Shown here: positions 34,972 through 44,374 of the stretch, in pieces
Layout of the letters: each line of letters begins with the position of its first letter
How positions within the stretch are numbered: position 1 is the first letter of the stretch
Assembly: GCA_040830725.1 (NCBI GenBank)
Contig: JBFOMG010000018.1
Coordinates: 62,001-126,000 of the forward strand
From: JAWKWH01 sp040830725
Lineage (GTDB): Bacteria; Pseudomonadota; Alphaproteobacteria; Rhizobiales; Rhizobiaceae
Length of the DNA stretch: 64,000 nucleotides
Reading direction: 5' to 3'
Made by a program: the position numbers and the translations under genes
Notes under the pieces: generated by a model
The model's input: only the letters and a program-made list of their open reading frames with translations
Told to the model about the DNA's origin: nothing
Database searches by the model: none

Positions 34972-35982
34972 ATGCCCGACATTGAATCCAAACCACCGCT
35001 GACAATCCGGCTTTGCCAGCCTCGCGGCTTTTGCGCCGGTGTGGACAGAGCCATACAAATCGTCGTGCTGGCGCTGAAAAAATACGGCGCACCGGTCTAT
35101 GTCCGTCATGAAATCGTGCACAACCGCTATGTGGTCGAGGGATTGCAGAACAAGGGTGCGATCTTCATCGATGAACTGGATGAGATACCAGCCGAACATG
35201 TTGATTGTCCTGTTGTATTCTCAGCCCATGGTGTTCCAAAATCCGTGCCGGCTGACGCGGAAGCAAGAAACCTGTTCTACCTTGATGCTACTTGCCCCTT
35301 GGTCTCCAAGGTACACAAACAGGCCATGCGCCACCAGAAACTGGGCCGTCACGTCCTGCTGATCGGCCACTCGGGTCATCCCGAAGTCATCGGCACAACC
35401 GGTCAACTGACTGAAGGCGCGGTGACATTGATCGAGACTGAGGACGACGCGCGCAGTTTCATTCCGCCGGATGATGCGGAATTGGGTTTCGTGACCCAGA
35501 CGACTTTGTCCGTTGAGGATACGGCAGGAGTGATCAATGCGCTGCAGGCGAGGTTTCCGGATTTGCATGCGCCTGCCGCTGAATCGATATGTTACGCGAC
35601 CACCAACCGGCAGTTGGCGGTGAAGGAAACTGCAGAAGGTGCTGACCTGTTTCTGGTCGTCGGTGCTCCAAATTCATCGAACTCCCGCCGTCTTGTCGAG
35701 GTTGCCGACCGAGCCGGCGCCAGGAAATCTCTGCTGGTGCAGCGCGCCGCCGATATCCCTTGGAGTGAATTGTCGGAAATTTCGGTTCTCGGTGTTTCCG
35801 CCGGCGCATCTGCGCCGGAAATCCTCGTTGACGAGATCATCGATGCTTTCCGGACCCGCTATGACGTGACCGTGGATCTGGCAGTTTCAGCCACCGAAAC
35901 GGAAGAATTTCCGGTAATGCGTTCGCTGCGCGACATCGAGCTGACCGCTTCCGATATGGCGTTTGTCAACGGAGCCGCCTGA
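34972..35982 (+). CDS. ispH: 4-hydroxy-3-methylbut-2-enyl diphosphate reductase
   Basis: The last enzyme of the non-mevalonate pathway, an iron-sulfur reductase giving IPP and DMAPP. Three cluster cysteines are visible: RGFCAGVDRA (about 17-26), DATCPLVSKVHKQ (about 104-116) and ESICYATTNRQ (about 204-214). The substrate-binding segment TTLSVEDT is also intact. At 336 aa it is full-length. The TGA shares its A with the thrB ATG, so the two are coupled. Confidence 0.96.
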   Translation: MPDIESKPPLTIRLCQPRGFCAGVDRAIQIVVLALKKYGAPVYVRHEIVHNRYVVEGLQNKGAIFIDELDEIPAEHVDCPVVFSAHGVPKSVPADAEARNLFYLDATCPLVSKVHKQAMRHQKLGRHVLLIGHSGHPEVIGTTGQLTEGAVTLIETEDDARSFIPPDDAELGFVTQTTLSVEDTAGVINALQARFPDLHAPAAESICYATTNRQLAVKETAEGADLFLVVGAPNSSNSRRLVEVADRAGARKSLLVQRAADIPWSELSEISVLGVSAGASAPEILVDEIIDAFRTRYDVTVDLAVSATETEEFPVMRSLRDIELTASDMAFVNGAA

Positions 35983-36944
35983 TGGCCGTCTACACCGATA
36001 TCAACGAGATAGAATTGGCCGAATTCCTTGGCCATTATGATGTCGGAGAGCTGTTGTCCTACAAAGGCATTGCCGAAGGAACAGAAAACTCCAATTTTCT
36101 GGTTCACACATCAACCGCATCGTTCATCCTGACCCTGTACGAAAATCGCGTCGCCGAAAGCGATCTGCCCTTTTTTCTCGGTCTGATGGAGCATCTGGCG
36201 GAACGCGGCATCGCGTGTCCGCTGCCGGTTCACCGAAATGATGGCCAGATCACCGGGCGGCTTGCCGGGCGGGCCGCGGCGCTGATTACCTTCCTGGAGG
36301 GAATGTGGATGCGGCGGCCGACGGCTGACCATTGCCGGCAGGTTGGCGAGGCAATGGCCAAGCTGCATATTGCGGGCAAGGATTTTCCCATGACCCGGCC
36401 AAACGCACTTGATCCGGCCGGGTGGAAGACACTTTGGGACAAGGCAAAACCGGGAGCCGATGGCGTATTGCAAGGATTGTCCGACGAGATCGATGCAGAT
36501 TTCGCCAGGCTCCAAGAAAGCTGGCCGACCGGCCTTCCCGGCGGGATCATTCATGCCGACCTCTTTCCCGACAATGTGTTCTTCCTCGGCGGAAAACTGT
36601 CCGGCCTGATCGACTTCTATTTCGCCTGCAACGATCTTTACGCCTACGACATCGCTATCGGATTGAACGCCTGGTGCTTCGAGCGGGATTTTTCGTTCAA
36701 TCTGACCAAGGGAACTGCCTTGCTTGCAGGCTATCAATCGGTCAGGACCCTTGAGCCGGAAGAGGCCAGGGCACTACCGGTTTTGGCGCAGGGCGCAGCA
36801 CTGCGTTTCTTGCTGACCCGCCTCTACGACTGGGTCGCCGGTCCGGATGGTGATATGGTCATCAAACGCGATCCGCACGAGTACATCAAACGCCTGCGAT
36901 TTCATCGCCAGATCAACAAGGTACAGGAATACGGACTGGCATGA
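35982..36944 (+). CDS. thrB: homoserine kinase (type II, aminoglycoside-phosphotransferase fold)
   Basis: A 320-aa kinase that phosphorylates homoserine in threonine synthesis. It has the choline/aminoglycoside kinase fold, not the GHMP fold: GTENSNFLVHT as nucleotide loop, catalytic IIHADLFPDNVFF near residue 190, and GLIDFYFACND near 208. This form is typical of alphaproteobacteria. It overlaps ispH by one base and rnhA by four. Its pathway partner thrC is at 44.4-45.8 kb. Confidence 0.93.
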   Translation: MAVYTDINEIELAEFLGHYDVGELLSYKGIAEGTENSNFLVHTSTASFILTLYENRVAESDLPFFLGLMEHLAERGIACPLPVHRNDGQITGRLAGRAAALITFLEGMWMRRPTADHCRQVGEAMAKLHIAGKDFPMTRPNALDPAGWKTLWDKAKPGADGVLQGLSDEIDADFARLQESWPTGLPGGIIHADLFPDNVFFLGGKLSGLIDFYFACNDLYAYDIAIGLNAWCFERDFSFNLTKGTALLAGYQSVRTLEPEEARALPVLAQGAALRFLLTRLYDWVAGPDGDMVIKRDPHEYIKRLRFHRQINKVQEYGLA

Positions 36945-37411
36945 AATCAGTCGAAATCTTCACCGACGGCGCTTGTTCGGGAAATCCCGGGCCCGGGGGC
37001 TGGGGCGCAATTCTGCGCTATGGAGGGGTAGAAAAGGAACTTAATGGCGGTGAGGCTGAAACGACCAATAACCGGATGGAGCTGACGGCGGCAGTTGAGG
37101 CGCTAAATGCACTCAAGCAGCGATGCGAGGTCGAACTCTACACAGACAGTGTTTATGTGCGAGACGGAATCAACAGCTGGATTCACGGCTGGAAGAAGAA
37201 TGGCTGGAAGACGGCAAACAAGAAACCGGTCAAGAATGCCGATCTTTGGCAGGCACTGGACGCAGCGCGTGAGCGCCATGATGTCAACTGGCACTGGATC
37301 AAGGGCCATGCCGGCCATCCGGAAAACGAGCGCGCCGACGAACTGGCGCGCGCCGGCATGGAGCCGTTCAAAAACGACTCCGGCGGTTCCGAAGCGACAT
37401 CACGCCTGTAA
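36941..37411 (+). CDS. rnhA: ribonuclease HI
   Basis: A 156-aa enzyme cutting RNA in RNA-DNA hybrids. All four acidic catalytic residues are visible in IFTDGACSGNPGPGGWG, NNRMELTAAVEAL, LYTDSVYVRDG and HPENERADELA. It starts within the thrB stop (ATGA). Its last 12 bases overlap the end of the convergent peroxiredoxin gene. Confidence 0.96.
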   Translation: MKSVEIFTDGACSGNPGPGGWGAILRYGGVEKELNGGEAETTNNRMELTAAVEALNALKQRCEVELYTDSVYVRDGINSWIHGWKKNGWKTANKKPVKNADLWQALDAARERHDVNWHWIKGHAGHPENERADELARAGMEPFKNDSGGSEATSRL

Positions 37412-37891
37412 TTGCTCGAGGATCCTTACCGCGCCGGTCTCAATGGCCTGACCGGGTGCAGGTTCGATGTTGAGATTTGTGACTGTACCGTCGTCGACGA
37501 TCATCGAAAAGCGTTGACAGCGAACACCAAGGCCGACACCCGAAAGATCCACGTCAAGGCCCGATGCTTTGGCAAATGAACCGTCGAAATCAGCCAGGAA
37601 CAGCAGCTTGCCTTTCGCCTTGGTCGAAATTGCCCAGGCATCCATGACAAAATGATCGTTGACCGAAACTACTGCAATTGAATCGACGCCGTTTGCCAGC
37701 AGCGTGTCATAGTTTTCGACATATCCGGGAACGTGCTGGTTGGAACACGTCGCAGTGAAAGCGCCGGGCACGCCAAACAATACGACCTTTTTACCGGAGA
37801 ATATCTCCGGTGTGGTCAGGTTTGCCGGTCCATTGGCGGTAACAGTCCTGAACGTTGCCTCGGGCAGCTTGTCGCCAACACTGATGGTCAT
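37400..37891 (-). CDS. peroxiredoxin (Prx5/AhpE-like, glutaredoxin-dependent type)
   Basis: A 163-aa thioredoxin-fold peroxidase. The peroxidatic Cys is in PGAFTATCSNQHVPGY (about 44-59), the Prx5 signature. A further Cys in GVRCQRFSM could resolve. It reduces hydroperoxides in the cytosol, with glutathione/glutaredoxin likely as reductant by family. The 3' end overlaps rnhA by 12 bases. Confidence 0.93.
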   Translation of the reverse strand: MTISVGDKLPEATFRTVTANGPANLTTPEIFSGKKVVLFGVPGAFTATCSNQHVPGYVENYDTLLANGVDSIAVVSVNDHFVMDAWAISTKAKGKLLFLADFDGSFAKASGLDVDLSGVGLGVRCQRFSMIVDDGTVTNLNIEPAPGQAIETGAVRILEQLQA

Positions 37892-37971
37892 GGGATTCTC
37901 CGCAACTGGTGCTTGTCCGCCTCACATAGCGTCAAATGCAGACAAGTCCAGAGCAATATTGCGAATCGAAT

Positions 37972-38772
37972 TTACTTAACAGCGACTCCGGTTATTGCGA
38001 CCGCTCCTGTAACGGCTTGGTGCCCGTGAACCAGTGTGTAGACAAATTCAGGCGGAGGAGAATCATCGTTGGGCCGTCCGAGCAAGGGGACTTCAAATGC
38101 TTTACCATCGGCCGAACGGACGGGCGTTCCAAAATACCAGCCATCCTGCGAAGCCAGGAACAGTTCCGACCGATCGCCAACCTCTGGCAAGGTCAGTTTT
38201 GCTTCGATCATTTCGGTGCCGACGATCTCCAGCCCTTCCAACCGAAAGCCGGCTTTCGGTTTCTTCGGAAGTCCGGCAAAGGCTGCATCGACTGCAGCGA
38301 TATCCAGGTCGCTATCACGTGCCGGGTCGAGAGAGATCTGTAGCTGAACCGGCACGCAGATTTTTTCGCATACGCCGAGAAAGATTTCCGCGTCGATGTG
38401 CGGATTGTCGCCGACATCGAACTCAACCGCCAGAGAGACCTGGTTCTTGTATCCGGCCCAAACGGCGTATCCGTCATCAAATCGTTGCGGCGCCGGGAAT
38501 TTGAACAATGCGCCGGTGACGTTGCGGCTGTTGCTGACGTCGATCTGTGGCGGAACCCCCGCGTCGCCGGGATCGAGCCAATAGGTTTTCCAGCCAGGCT
38601 GCAGGACAATCTCCAGCGCGCCTCTCAACCGGCCGTTTTCGCTCGCGCCGCCAGCGGTGACAAGACGAATTTCGCCACCCTCGATGGGGAACCATTGCGT
38701 GCTTGCAGCAAATGCGTACTGAGGCACAATTGCGAAACCCGTCAGCAGGCTGAGTGCAAAAAACTGTTTCAT
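37972..38772 (-). CDS. DsbD alpha-domain-like periplasmic protein
   Basis: A 266-aa exported protein. ATG 38772 (MKQFFALSLLTGFAI) gives a signal peptide ending near AFAAS; a longer frame to 38847 lacks support. The body resembles the N-terminal disulfide-bond-corrector domain of DsbD, with GWKTYWLDPGDAGVPPQID, AVWAGYKNQVSL and the Cys pair LGVCEKICVPVQLQ. The membrane and thioredoxin domains of full DsbD are absent. It may pass electrons to periplasmic thiols; its partner is unknown. Confidence 0.84.
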   Translation of the reverse strand: MKQFFALSLLTGFAIVPQYAFAASTQWFPIEGGEIRLVTAGGASENGRLRGALEIVLQPGWKTYWLDPGDAGVPPQIDVSNSRNVTGALFKFPAPQRFDDGYAVWAGYKNQVSLAVEFDVGDNPHIDAEIFLGVCEKICVPVQLQISLDPARDSDLDIAAVDAAFAGLPKKPKAGFRLEGLEIVGTEMIEAKLTLPEVGDRSELFLASQDGWYFGTPVRSADGKAFEVPLLGRPNDDSPPPEFVYTLVHGHQAVTGAVAITGVAVK

Positions 38773-38920
38773 GCGCTGAATTTGGCTGTGATTTTGCCGG
38801 GACGCAATGCAGCCGGCAAACAACGAATATGATATTTGCGTGAGCACACCACGTCGGCAATTACGGACTGTTGCAATCGCTACCCTATCAATTGGCGTCC
38901 AAAAAGCTTAGTCTTTGACC

Positions 38921-39529
38921 ATGGATATCGGCGAAAAGCGACATATTGGCAGCCAGCGTAGCTCTCTCGACGGGCAGTTTCTGGTCGCCATGCCCGGTAT
39001 GATGGACGAACGGTTTACCCGCTCTGTCATCTATTTGTGCGCTCACAGCGAAGAGGGCGCAATGGGCCTGATTATCAATCGGGTTCAGCAAATCGCGTTT
39101 CCCGAACTATTGATTCAGTTGGGTGTTATCGACGAGAAAGAGCAGATTCGTTTGCCTGAAAAAGCCCGCAAACTGCTGGTGCGTGATGGTGGTCCCGTGG
39201 ACCAGGGCAGGGGGTTTGTTGTTCATACTGACGACTATGTGTCGGATTCGTCGATGCCGGTCGATGACAGCATCGTATTGACAGCCACAATTGATATTCT
39301 GCGAGCCATGTCAGATGGCAGCGGTCCGGCGAAAGCCTTCATGGCGCTGGGTTACTCAGGATGGGGACCGGGCCAGTTGGAGCAAGAAATCGCGGAAAAT
39401 GGATGGCTTACCTGCCGGGCCGACAGCGATCTGCTCTTTGATGCCGACATTGACCGGAAATATGATCGTGTGTTGTCGACGCTTGGTGTCGACCCGGTGC
39501 ATTTGAGCACGACCGCCGGAAGGGCCTGA
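38921..39529 (+). CDS. YqgE/AlgH family protein
   Basis: A 202-aa protein with the family hallmarks GQFLVAMPGMMDERFTRSVIY, EEGAMGLIINR, GGPV and a WGPGQLEQEIAENGWL segment. The biochemical role of YqgE/AlgH proteins is not established. ATG 38921 is preferred; TTG 38915 is possible. It converges on the GGDEF/EAL gene with 19 bases between. Confidence 0.92.
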   Translation: MDIGEKRHIGSQRSSLDGQFLVAMPGMMDERFTRSVIYLCAHSEEGAMGLIINRVQQIAFPELLIQLGVIDEKEQIRLPEKARKLLVRDGGPVDQGRGFVVHTDDYVSDSSMPVDDSIVLTATIDILRAMSDGSGPAKAFMALGYSGWGPGQLEQEIAENGWLTCRADSDLLFDADIDRKYDRVLSTLGVDPVHLSTTAGRA

Positions 39530-39548
39530 CAAGCCGGATACGTGTCGG

Positions 39549-42437
39549 TCACGCCGGAGTTTTGGCCGGATAGCGCTCTTTCAGCAAACGAAGTACGATT
39601 TCAGCATCCATGGGCGCGCCGAACATGAAGCTCTGAACATATTCACAGCCCATTTCACGCAGCGCCTCCGCATCAGCATCATCCGTCACGCCCTCGGTCA
39701 CCACCGACAAGCCCAGATCATGCGCCATATTGACCATTGATTTGAGCAGCACGGTCTTTTTCGAACTGGTGTCGTCCACGAAGCTCTTGTCGATTTTGAT
39801 CGTGTCAAACGGGAAACGCGTCAAATACGACAGAGATGAAAAGCCTGTGCCAAAATCATCCAAAGAGAGGCCGATCCCGAGTTGCTTCAACCGATTGAGA
39901 ATATGTGCCGCCTGTTCGGGGTTGGACATGATCATGGATTCAGTCAGCTCCAGCCGGAAACACCTTGCAGGCAAGCTTGAGCGCGCCAGCACCGACCGGA
40001 CGTCCGATACGAGGTCTTGGCGTATCAACTGCTGACTGGAGAGATTGACCGACACTGACAATGGCACATCGCCGATTTCCCGTTGCCAGGCATACAGATC
40101 GCCAGCTGCCTGCTGCATGGCAAACAGGCCGAGTTGGACAATCAATCCGGTGGTTTCGGCTGCCGGAATAAATTCGGTCGGCGGGACAATGCCCCTGCGT
40201 GGATGTTCCCATCTGATCAGCGCTTCAAAACCGGCGATGGAGGCATCCTCCAGCCGAACTATCGGCTGATAGACAAGTTTGAACTCGGACCGTTCGACCG
40301 CACGCCTCAAATCCGATTCAAGCTGCAGGCGGTCTGTACCGAATGTTCTGAATGCCGGTCTGAATGGCTCAATGCGATCGCCGCCAAACCGCTTGGCCTG
40401 TTGCATTGCCAGTTCGGCATCCTTGATCATCTCAGCGGCTGTGCTCTTCGTCGTTGTCGCTGTGAAAAGTCCGATAGAGGCGGTCAGTGCAATTTCGCTC
40501 TTGCCGAAAGTGATAGGAGCGCCAATCGCTTGTTTGACGGCCTCGGCAAAACCGGCAATGCGCGCCGGGTCCTGTTCGGAAAGCAGCAGTAGCGCGAACT
40601 GATCGCCAGATGTGCGCGACAAAGTATCGTGCGGCTTCATCAGTCTCTGGATGCGTCTCGCCACCGTCATCAGGATCGTATCGCCAGCCGAAATTCCCAA
40701 TCCTTCATTCACATGGCTAAATCGATCGATATCGATCGAGAAAACTGTCGGTTTGAGATTGTCTTCCGCATTGGCGATGGCGATGACCGTTTCAAGCCGG
40801 TTAAGAAACAATTCGCGATTGGGCAAACCGGTCAGGTTGTCATGAACCGCATCGTGCAGCAGCCGCTCTTCCGCCTTTTTCTGCTCGGTCACTTCAACCA
40901 GGGTGCCGACGCAGCGGATAATCTCACCATCGGATCCGACAACAGGTCTCGCTCTCAGCATGAACCAGTGATAGTGGCCGTCCGCGCCGCGCAGCCTGAG
41001 CGATTGCGCAATCCTGCCGCGGCGGTGTTCCAGTATCATGTCCAGCGTTGTTCTGAACTGATCGCGATCCTCCTGATGCAGTACAGGCAGCCAGTTGCGG
41101 GCCGCGCTGTGCAGACTGTTCGGTGCAAGGCCGAGAATGTCGGAAATGTCGGGTCTGGTGGTCACCCGGTCCCGGGCAACATCCCAATCCCAAACAAGAT
41201 CACCCGCACCGGTGATCGCCAGCGCCTGGCGTTCCATGTCACTGAACAGACCTTGCTGCAGGCCGCCTCCGGCGAAGGCGTGCTGCATGACCGTGAATCC
41301 GATCAGTAGCGTGATCAAAATCAATGCCCCGCCAAGCGCCGGTTGAACAATATCGTTGTCGAGCACTCCTGATAGAGCCATCCAGGATCCGACAATCCAG
41401 ACGACGACCATGATCCAACTGGGCACCAGCATTATGGCACGGTCGTAACTTTGGGCGCCCAGATAGACGATCAATCCCACGCCAACGATTGCGGTCAGAA
41501 CGAAGGAAATTCTTGCAATTCCCGCAGCAATCGGCGGTTCGATGATCGCGCCTGCAGCCAGCAGGGCAAGTCCGAGAATCCAGATCAGCGCACCGTAGCT
41601 GAAATGGTCATGCCAACGGTTGAGGTTCAGATAGGTGAACAAGAAAATGACAAATGTCGCCGCCAGACCGACCTCCGTTCCGGCTCGCCACATCTGCACA
41701 TTTCCGGGTGTTATCTCGATTACGCGGTTCAAAAACCCGAAATCCACGCAAATATAGGCAAGAACCGCCCACGCCAATGCCGCAGTCGCCGGAAACATTG
41801 ATGTGCCCTTGACCACAAACAGGATCGTGAGAAACAACGCCAGCAAACCGGATATGCCGATAACCATTCCCCGGTAAAGTGTGTAGGAATTGAGCGTGTC
41901 CTTGTAGGCTTCAGTGTCCCACAGATAGACCTTTGGCAGGTTTGGTGCAGCCAGTTCGGCAACGAAGGTGACAACCGTTCCCGGATTGAGAGTGACAAGG
42001 AATATGTCATTGTCCGGGCTTGACTGGCGATCAAGCGCAAATCCCTCACTTGGCGTGATTGTGACAATACGGTCAGAGCCCAAATCCGGTGACAAAAGCC
42101 CCGAACCCGACAATCGAAAATGCGGCGCGACAATCAATCGGTCAATTTGTTGATCGGTCGCATTGGCCAGCGCAAACACTGCCCAATCACCATTGGAATT
42201 CAGATCATTGGCCTCCACCTCGATGCGGCGGACAATTCCGTCAGGAGATGCAGCCGTGTTGACCTGAAAGCTGGCCCCCTGATTGTTGTGGATTTCCACC
42301 GCTTCCGACAAGTCCAGTGCGATATCATCCTTGGAGATTTTGATCGGTTCGATTGCGAAAGCGGAAACAGCATAAAACAGTGTGGCCACAAGGGCCATCA
42401 ACATCGACCGTACAATTGTCAGCGCCGCACTGTTCAA
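39549..42437 (-). CDS. membrane-anchored GGDEF-EAL protein, probable c-di-GMP phosphodiesterase
   Basis: A 962-aa protein: signal peptide (MLMALVATLFYAVSAFA), periplasmic sensor (about 30-185), seven to eight membrane helices (about 190-395), PAS domain (about 405-525), GGDEF domain (about 530-700) and EAL domain (about 715-955). The GGDEF signature is degenerate (SGDQF near residue 610), so cyclase activity is unlikely. The EAL site is intact: FEALIRW near 738, LTESM, DDFGTGFSSLSYL and a TEGV loop. TTG 42437 overlaps the GNAT stop by four bases and has AAGG nine bases ahead; ATG 42404 is the alternative. Confidence 0.88.
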   Translation of the reverse strand: MNSAALTIVRSMLMALVATLFYAVSAFAIEPIKISKDDIALDLSEAVEIHNNQGASFQVNTAASPDGIVRRIEVEANDLNSNGDWAVFALANATDQQIDRLIVAPHFRLSGSGLLSPDLGSDRIVTITPSEGFALDRQSSPDNDIFLVTLNPGTVVTFVAELAAPNLPKVYLWDTEAYKDTLNSYTLYRGMVIGISGLLALFLTILFVVKGTSMFPATAALAWAVLAYICVDFGFLNRVIEITPGNVQMWRAGTEVGLAATFVIFLFTYLNLNRWHDHFSYGALIWILGLALLAAGAIIEPPIAAGIARISFVLTAIVGVGLIVYLGAQSYDRAIMLVPSWIMVVVWIVGSWMALSGVLDNDIVQPALGGALILITLLIGFTVMQHAFAGGGLQQGLFSDMERQALAITGAGDLVWDWDVARDRVTTRPDISDILGLAPNSLHSAARNWLPVLHQEDRDQFRTTLDMILEHRRGRIAQSLRLRGADGHYHWFMLRARPVVGSDGEIIRCVGTLVEVTEQKKAEERLLHDAVHDNLTGLPNRELFLNRLETVIAIANAEDNLKPTVFSIDIDRFSHVNEGLGISAGDTILMTVARRIQRLMKPHDTLSRTSGDQFALLLLSEQDPARIAGFAEAVKQAIGAPITFGKSEIALTASIGLFTATTTKSTAAEMIKDAELAMQQAKRFGGDRIEPFRPAFRTFGTDRLQLESDLRRAVERSEFKLVYQPIVRLEDASIAGFEALIRWEHPRRGIVPPTEFIPAAETTGLIVQLGLFAMQQAAGDLYAWQREIGDVPLSVSVNLSSQQLIRQDLVSDVRSVLARSSLPARCFRLELTESMIMSNPEQAAHILNRLKQLGIGLSLDDFGTGFSSLSYLTRFPFDTIKIDKSFVDDTSSKKTVLLKSMVNMAHDLGLSVVTEGVTDDADAEALREMGCEYVQSFMFGAPMDAEIVLRLLKERYPAKTPA

Positions 42438-43060
42438 TCTTTCATGCCTTGCTTGCTGCCAACCTTGAAATCCTCTGCGGTCAGCGAAAACAATATATGA
42501 TCCTGCCACTTGCCATTGATGCGCAGATAGGATCTCAGCAGTCCTTCGCTTCTGAATCCGGCTTTTTCAAGTACACGGATCGAACGCTTGTTGTCCGGAA
42601 TACAGGCCGCCTCGATCCGGTGCAAGCCAAGGGTCAAAATGCCGTGCTCGATTACCAGCGAAAGCGCCTCGCTCATCAGGCCTTTCCCGGAGTGTTTTTC
42701 ACCCATCCAGTAGCCGATATGACCGGATTGAGCGACGCCGCGGCGAATATTGCCAATCGAGATCCCGCCGACCAAATCGCCGCTGTGCCGGTCCAGGATC
42801 AAGAAGGTTTCCCCGGTGCCCAAGCGGCGTTCGTGCCGATATTGACGCAGCCGTTGCCGCCAGGCGCTGCGTTCAAGCTCGTCGACACTCCAGCTTGGTT
42901 CCCACGGCTCCAGAAACTTCCGGCTCTCACGGCGCAGCGCCGCCCAGGCGCTGTAATCGGCCCAGCGCGGGTATCGCAGCATGATATTTTTTCCGGAAAG
43001 TTCGACGCCAGCCGAACCGAACAATGCGCCAAGCAACACGACCGATGCGGCCTCTGTCAA
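42434..43060 (-). CDS. GNAT family N-acetyltransferase (RimJ-like)
   Basis: A 208-aa acetyltransferase. The acetyl-CoA-binding stretch lies around IGYWMGEKHSGKGLMSEAL (about 115-133), followed by IEAACIPDNKRSIRVLEKAGF (about 148-168), typical of the RimJ/RimL group that acetylates protein N-termini. The substrate is unknown. It overlaps the M16 peptidase stop and the GGDEF/EAL start by four bases each, inside a thrC-M16-GNAT-EAL run. Confidence 0.9.
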   Translation of the reverse strand: MTEAASVVLLGALFGSAGVELSGKNIMLRYPRWADYSAWAALRRESRKFLEPWEPSWSVDELERSAWRQRLRQYRHERRLGTGETFLILDRHSGDLVGGISIGNIRRGVAQSGHIGYWMGEKHSGKGLMSEALSLVIEHGILTLGLHRIEAACIPDNKRSIRVLEKAGFRSEGLLRSYLRINGKWQDHILFSLTAEDFKVGSKQGMKD

Positions 43061-44349
43061 ACAGCCATCTGGCTGGTTGAATGCTGGCTTTGAGCCAGTT
43101 GGTCGTGAATTGCCTGGAAAGAGGGAAGATTGCCCACCGGCCCGACAGCGGCCAGCGTTGGTTTGGTGGAAAACAGGCGCTCCGACAGATCGGCCAACCG
43201 TTCAACAGTGATATTGGAAAGGCGATCGAGCAATTCTTCAGTCGTAACAGGCCTGCCGAATAGCAGGATCTGGCGCGCGATCTGCGATGCACGGCTCGCG
43301 GCGCTTTCATGAGACATCAAAAGTCCGGCGCGGTATTGTGCAACGGCCCTTTCCCGTTCATCCTTCCGGATCTGTTCGCCGCTGCGTTTCAACTCATTCA
43401 GGATGACCGGTACAAGTTCGGAGACATCTTCCCTGCCGGTTGCCGCGTGGACGCCGAAAACGCCGGTATCTGAAAATCCCCAGTGAAATGCATAGACTGA
43501 ATAACACAGCCCGCGCTTTTCCCGGACTTCCTGAAACAGTCTTGACGACATGCCGCCACCCAGGACCATCGACAGTATCTGCGAGGCGTAGAAGTCTCTT
43601 ACGTGGTAGGCCCGGCCTTCAAATCCCAAAACGATCTGGGCGTCCATCAGGTCACGGTCTTCACGGAAATCGCCGCCAACATAGCTTGCATAAGTTGCGG
43701 GCTTGGCCGAGGCCCGTTCGCGAAAGCCGCCAAAATGTTTTTCCACTTCGCGGACGAATTCCTGATGCGTTACCGCACCGGCCGCCACGATGACCATCCG
43801 GTCGGCACCGTATTGGCGCTCCAGATACGAACGCAATTGGGTAGAGGTGAAAGATTCAACTGTTTCGGGTGTTCCCAGAACCGACCGGCCGATCGTCTGA
43901 TGCCGGAATGCGGTTTCGGTGAAACGGTCAAACACGATGTCGTCGGGCGTATCGTGTGCTGCTCCGATCTCCTGCAAAATCACATGCTGCTCGCGTTGTA
44001 ATTCGGATGGATCAAACTTCGGATCGGTAAGGATATCGGCCAGGATATCGACCGCCAGCGACACGTCATTTTTGAGCACCCGTGCATAAAACGCAGTTGT
44101 TTCCACACTGGTTGAGGCGTTGATCTCACCCCCAACGTCTTCAATCTGTGACGCGATTTGCCAGGCGTCGCGTCTCCCTGTGCCTTTGAAGGCCATATGC
44201 TCAAGCAAATGCGCGATACCGTGCTCGTTGTCGTGTTCGTTCCGCGAGCCGGATTTGACCCAAACGCCTAGCGCTACACTCTCCAGGTGAGGGATCGTTT
44301 CCGTTGCGACGGTCATGCCATTTGGCAGACTGCTGACATCCACACTCAT
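43057..44349 (-). CDS. M16 family zinc peptidase (processing-peptidase-like)
   Basis: A 430-aa inverzincin. The metal site HxxEH is in GIAHLLEHMAFKGT (about 44-57), with the distal Glu near VETTAFYARVL. The second, inactive half shows GGGMSSRLFQEVREKRGL. Relatives include the mitochondrial processing peptidase subunits. Start ATG 44349 (MSVDVSSLPNG) has GGGAGAG ahead. It is 25 bases after thrC, an old alphaproteobacterial pairing. Confidence 0.93.
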   Translation of the reverse strand: MSVDVSSLPNGMTVATETIPHLESVALGVWVKSGSRNEHDNEHGIAHLLEHMAFKGTGRRDAWQIASQIEDVGGEINASTSVETTAFYARVLKNDVSLAVDILADILTDPKFDPSELQREQHVILQEIGAAHDTPDDIVFDRFTETAFRHQTIGRSVLGTPETVESFTSTQLRSYLERQYGADRMVIVAAGAVTHQEFVREVEKHFGGFRERASAKPATYASYVGGDFREDRDLMDAQIVLGFEGRAYHVRDFYASQILSMVLGGGMSSRLFQEVREKRGLCYSVYAFHWGFSDTGVFGVHAATGREDVSELVPVILNELKRSGEQIRKDERERAVAQYRAGLLMSHESAASRASQIARQILLFGRPVTTEELLDRLSNITVERLADLSERLFSTKPTLAAVGPVGNLPSFQAIHDQLAQSQHSTSQMAV

Positions 44350-44374
44350 ATACGCACTCTCCCTCGCGCCGGCA

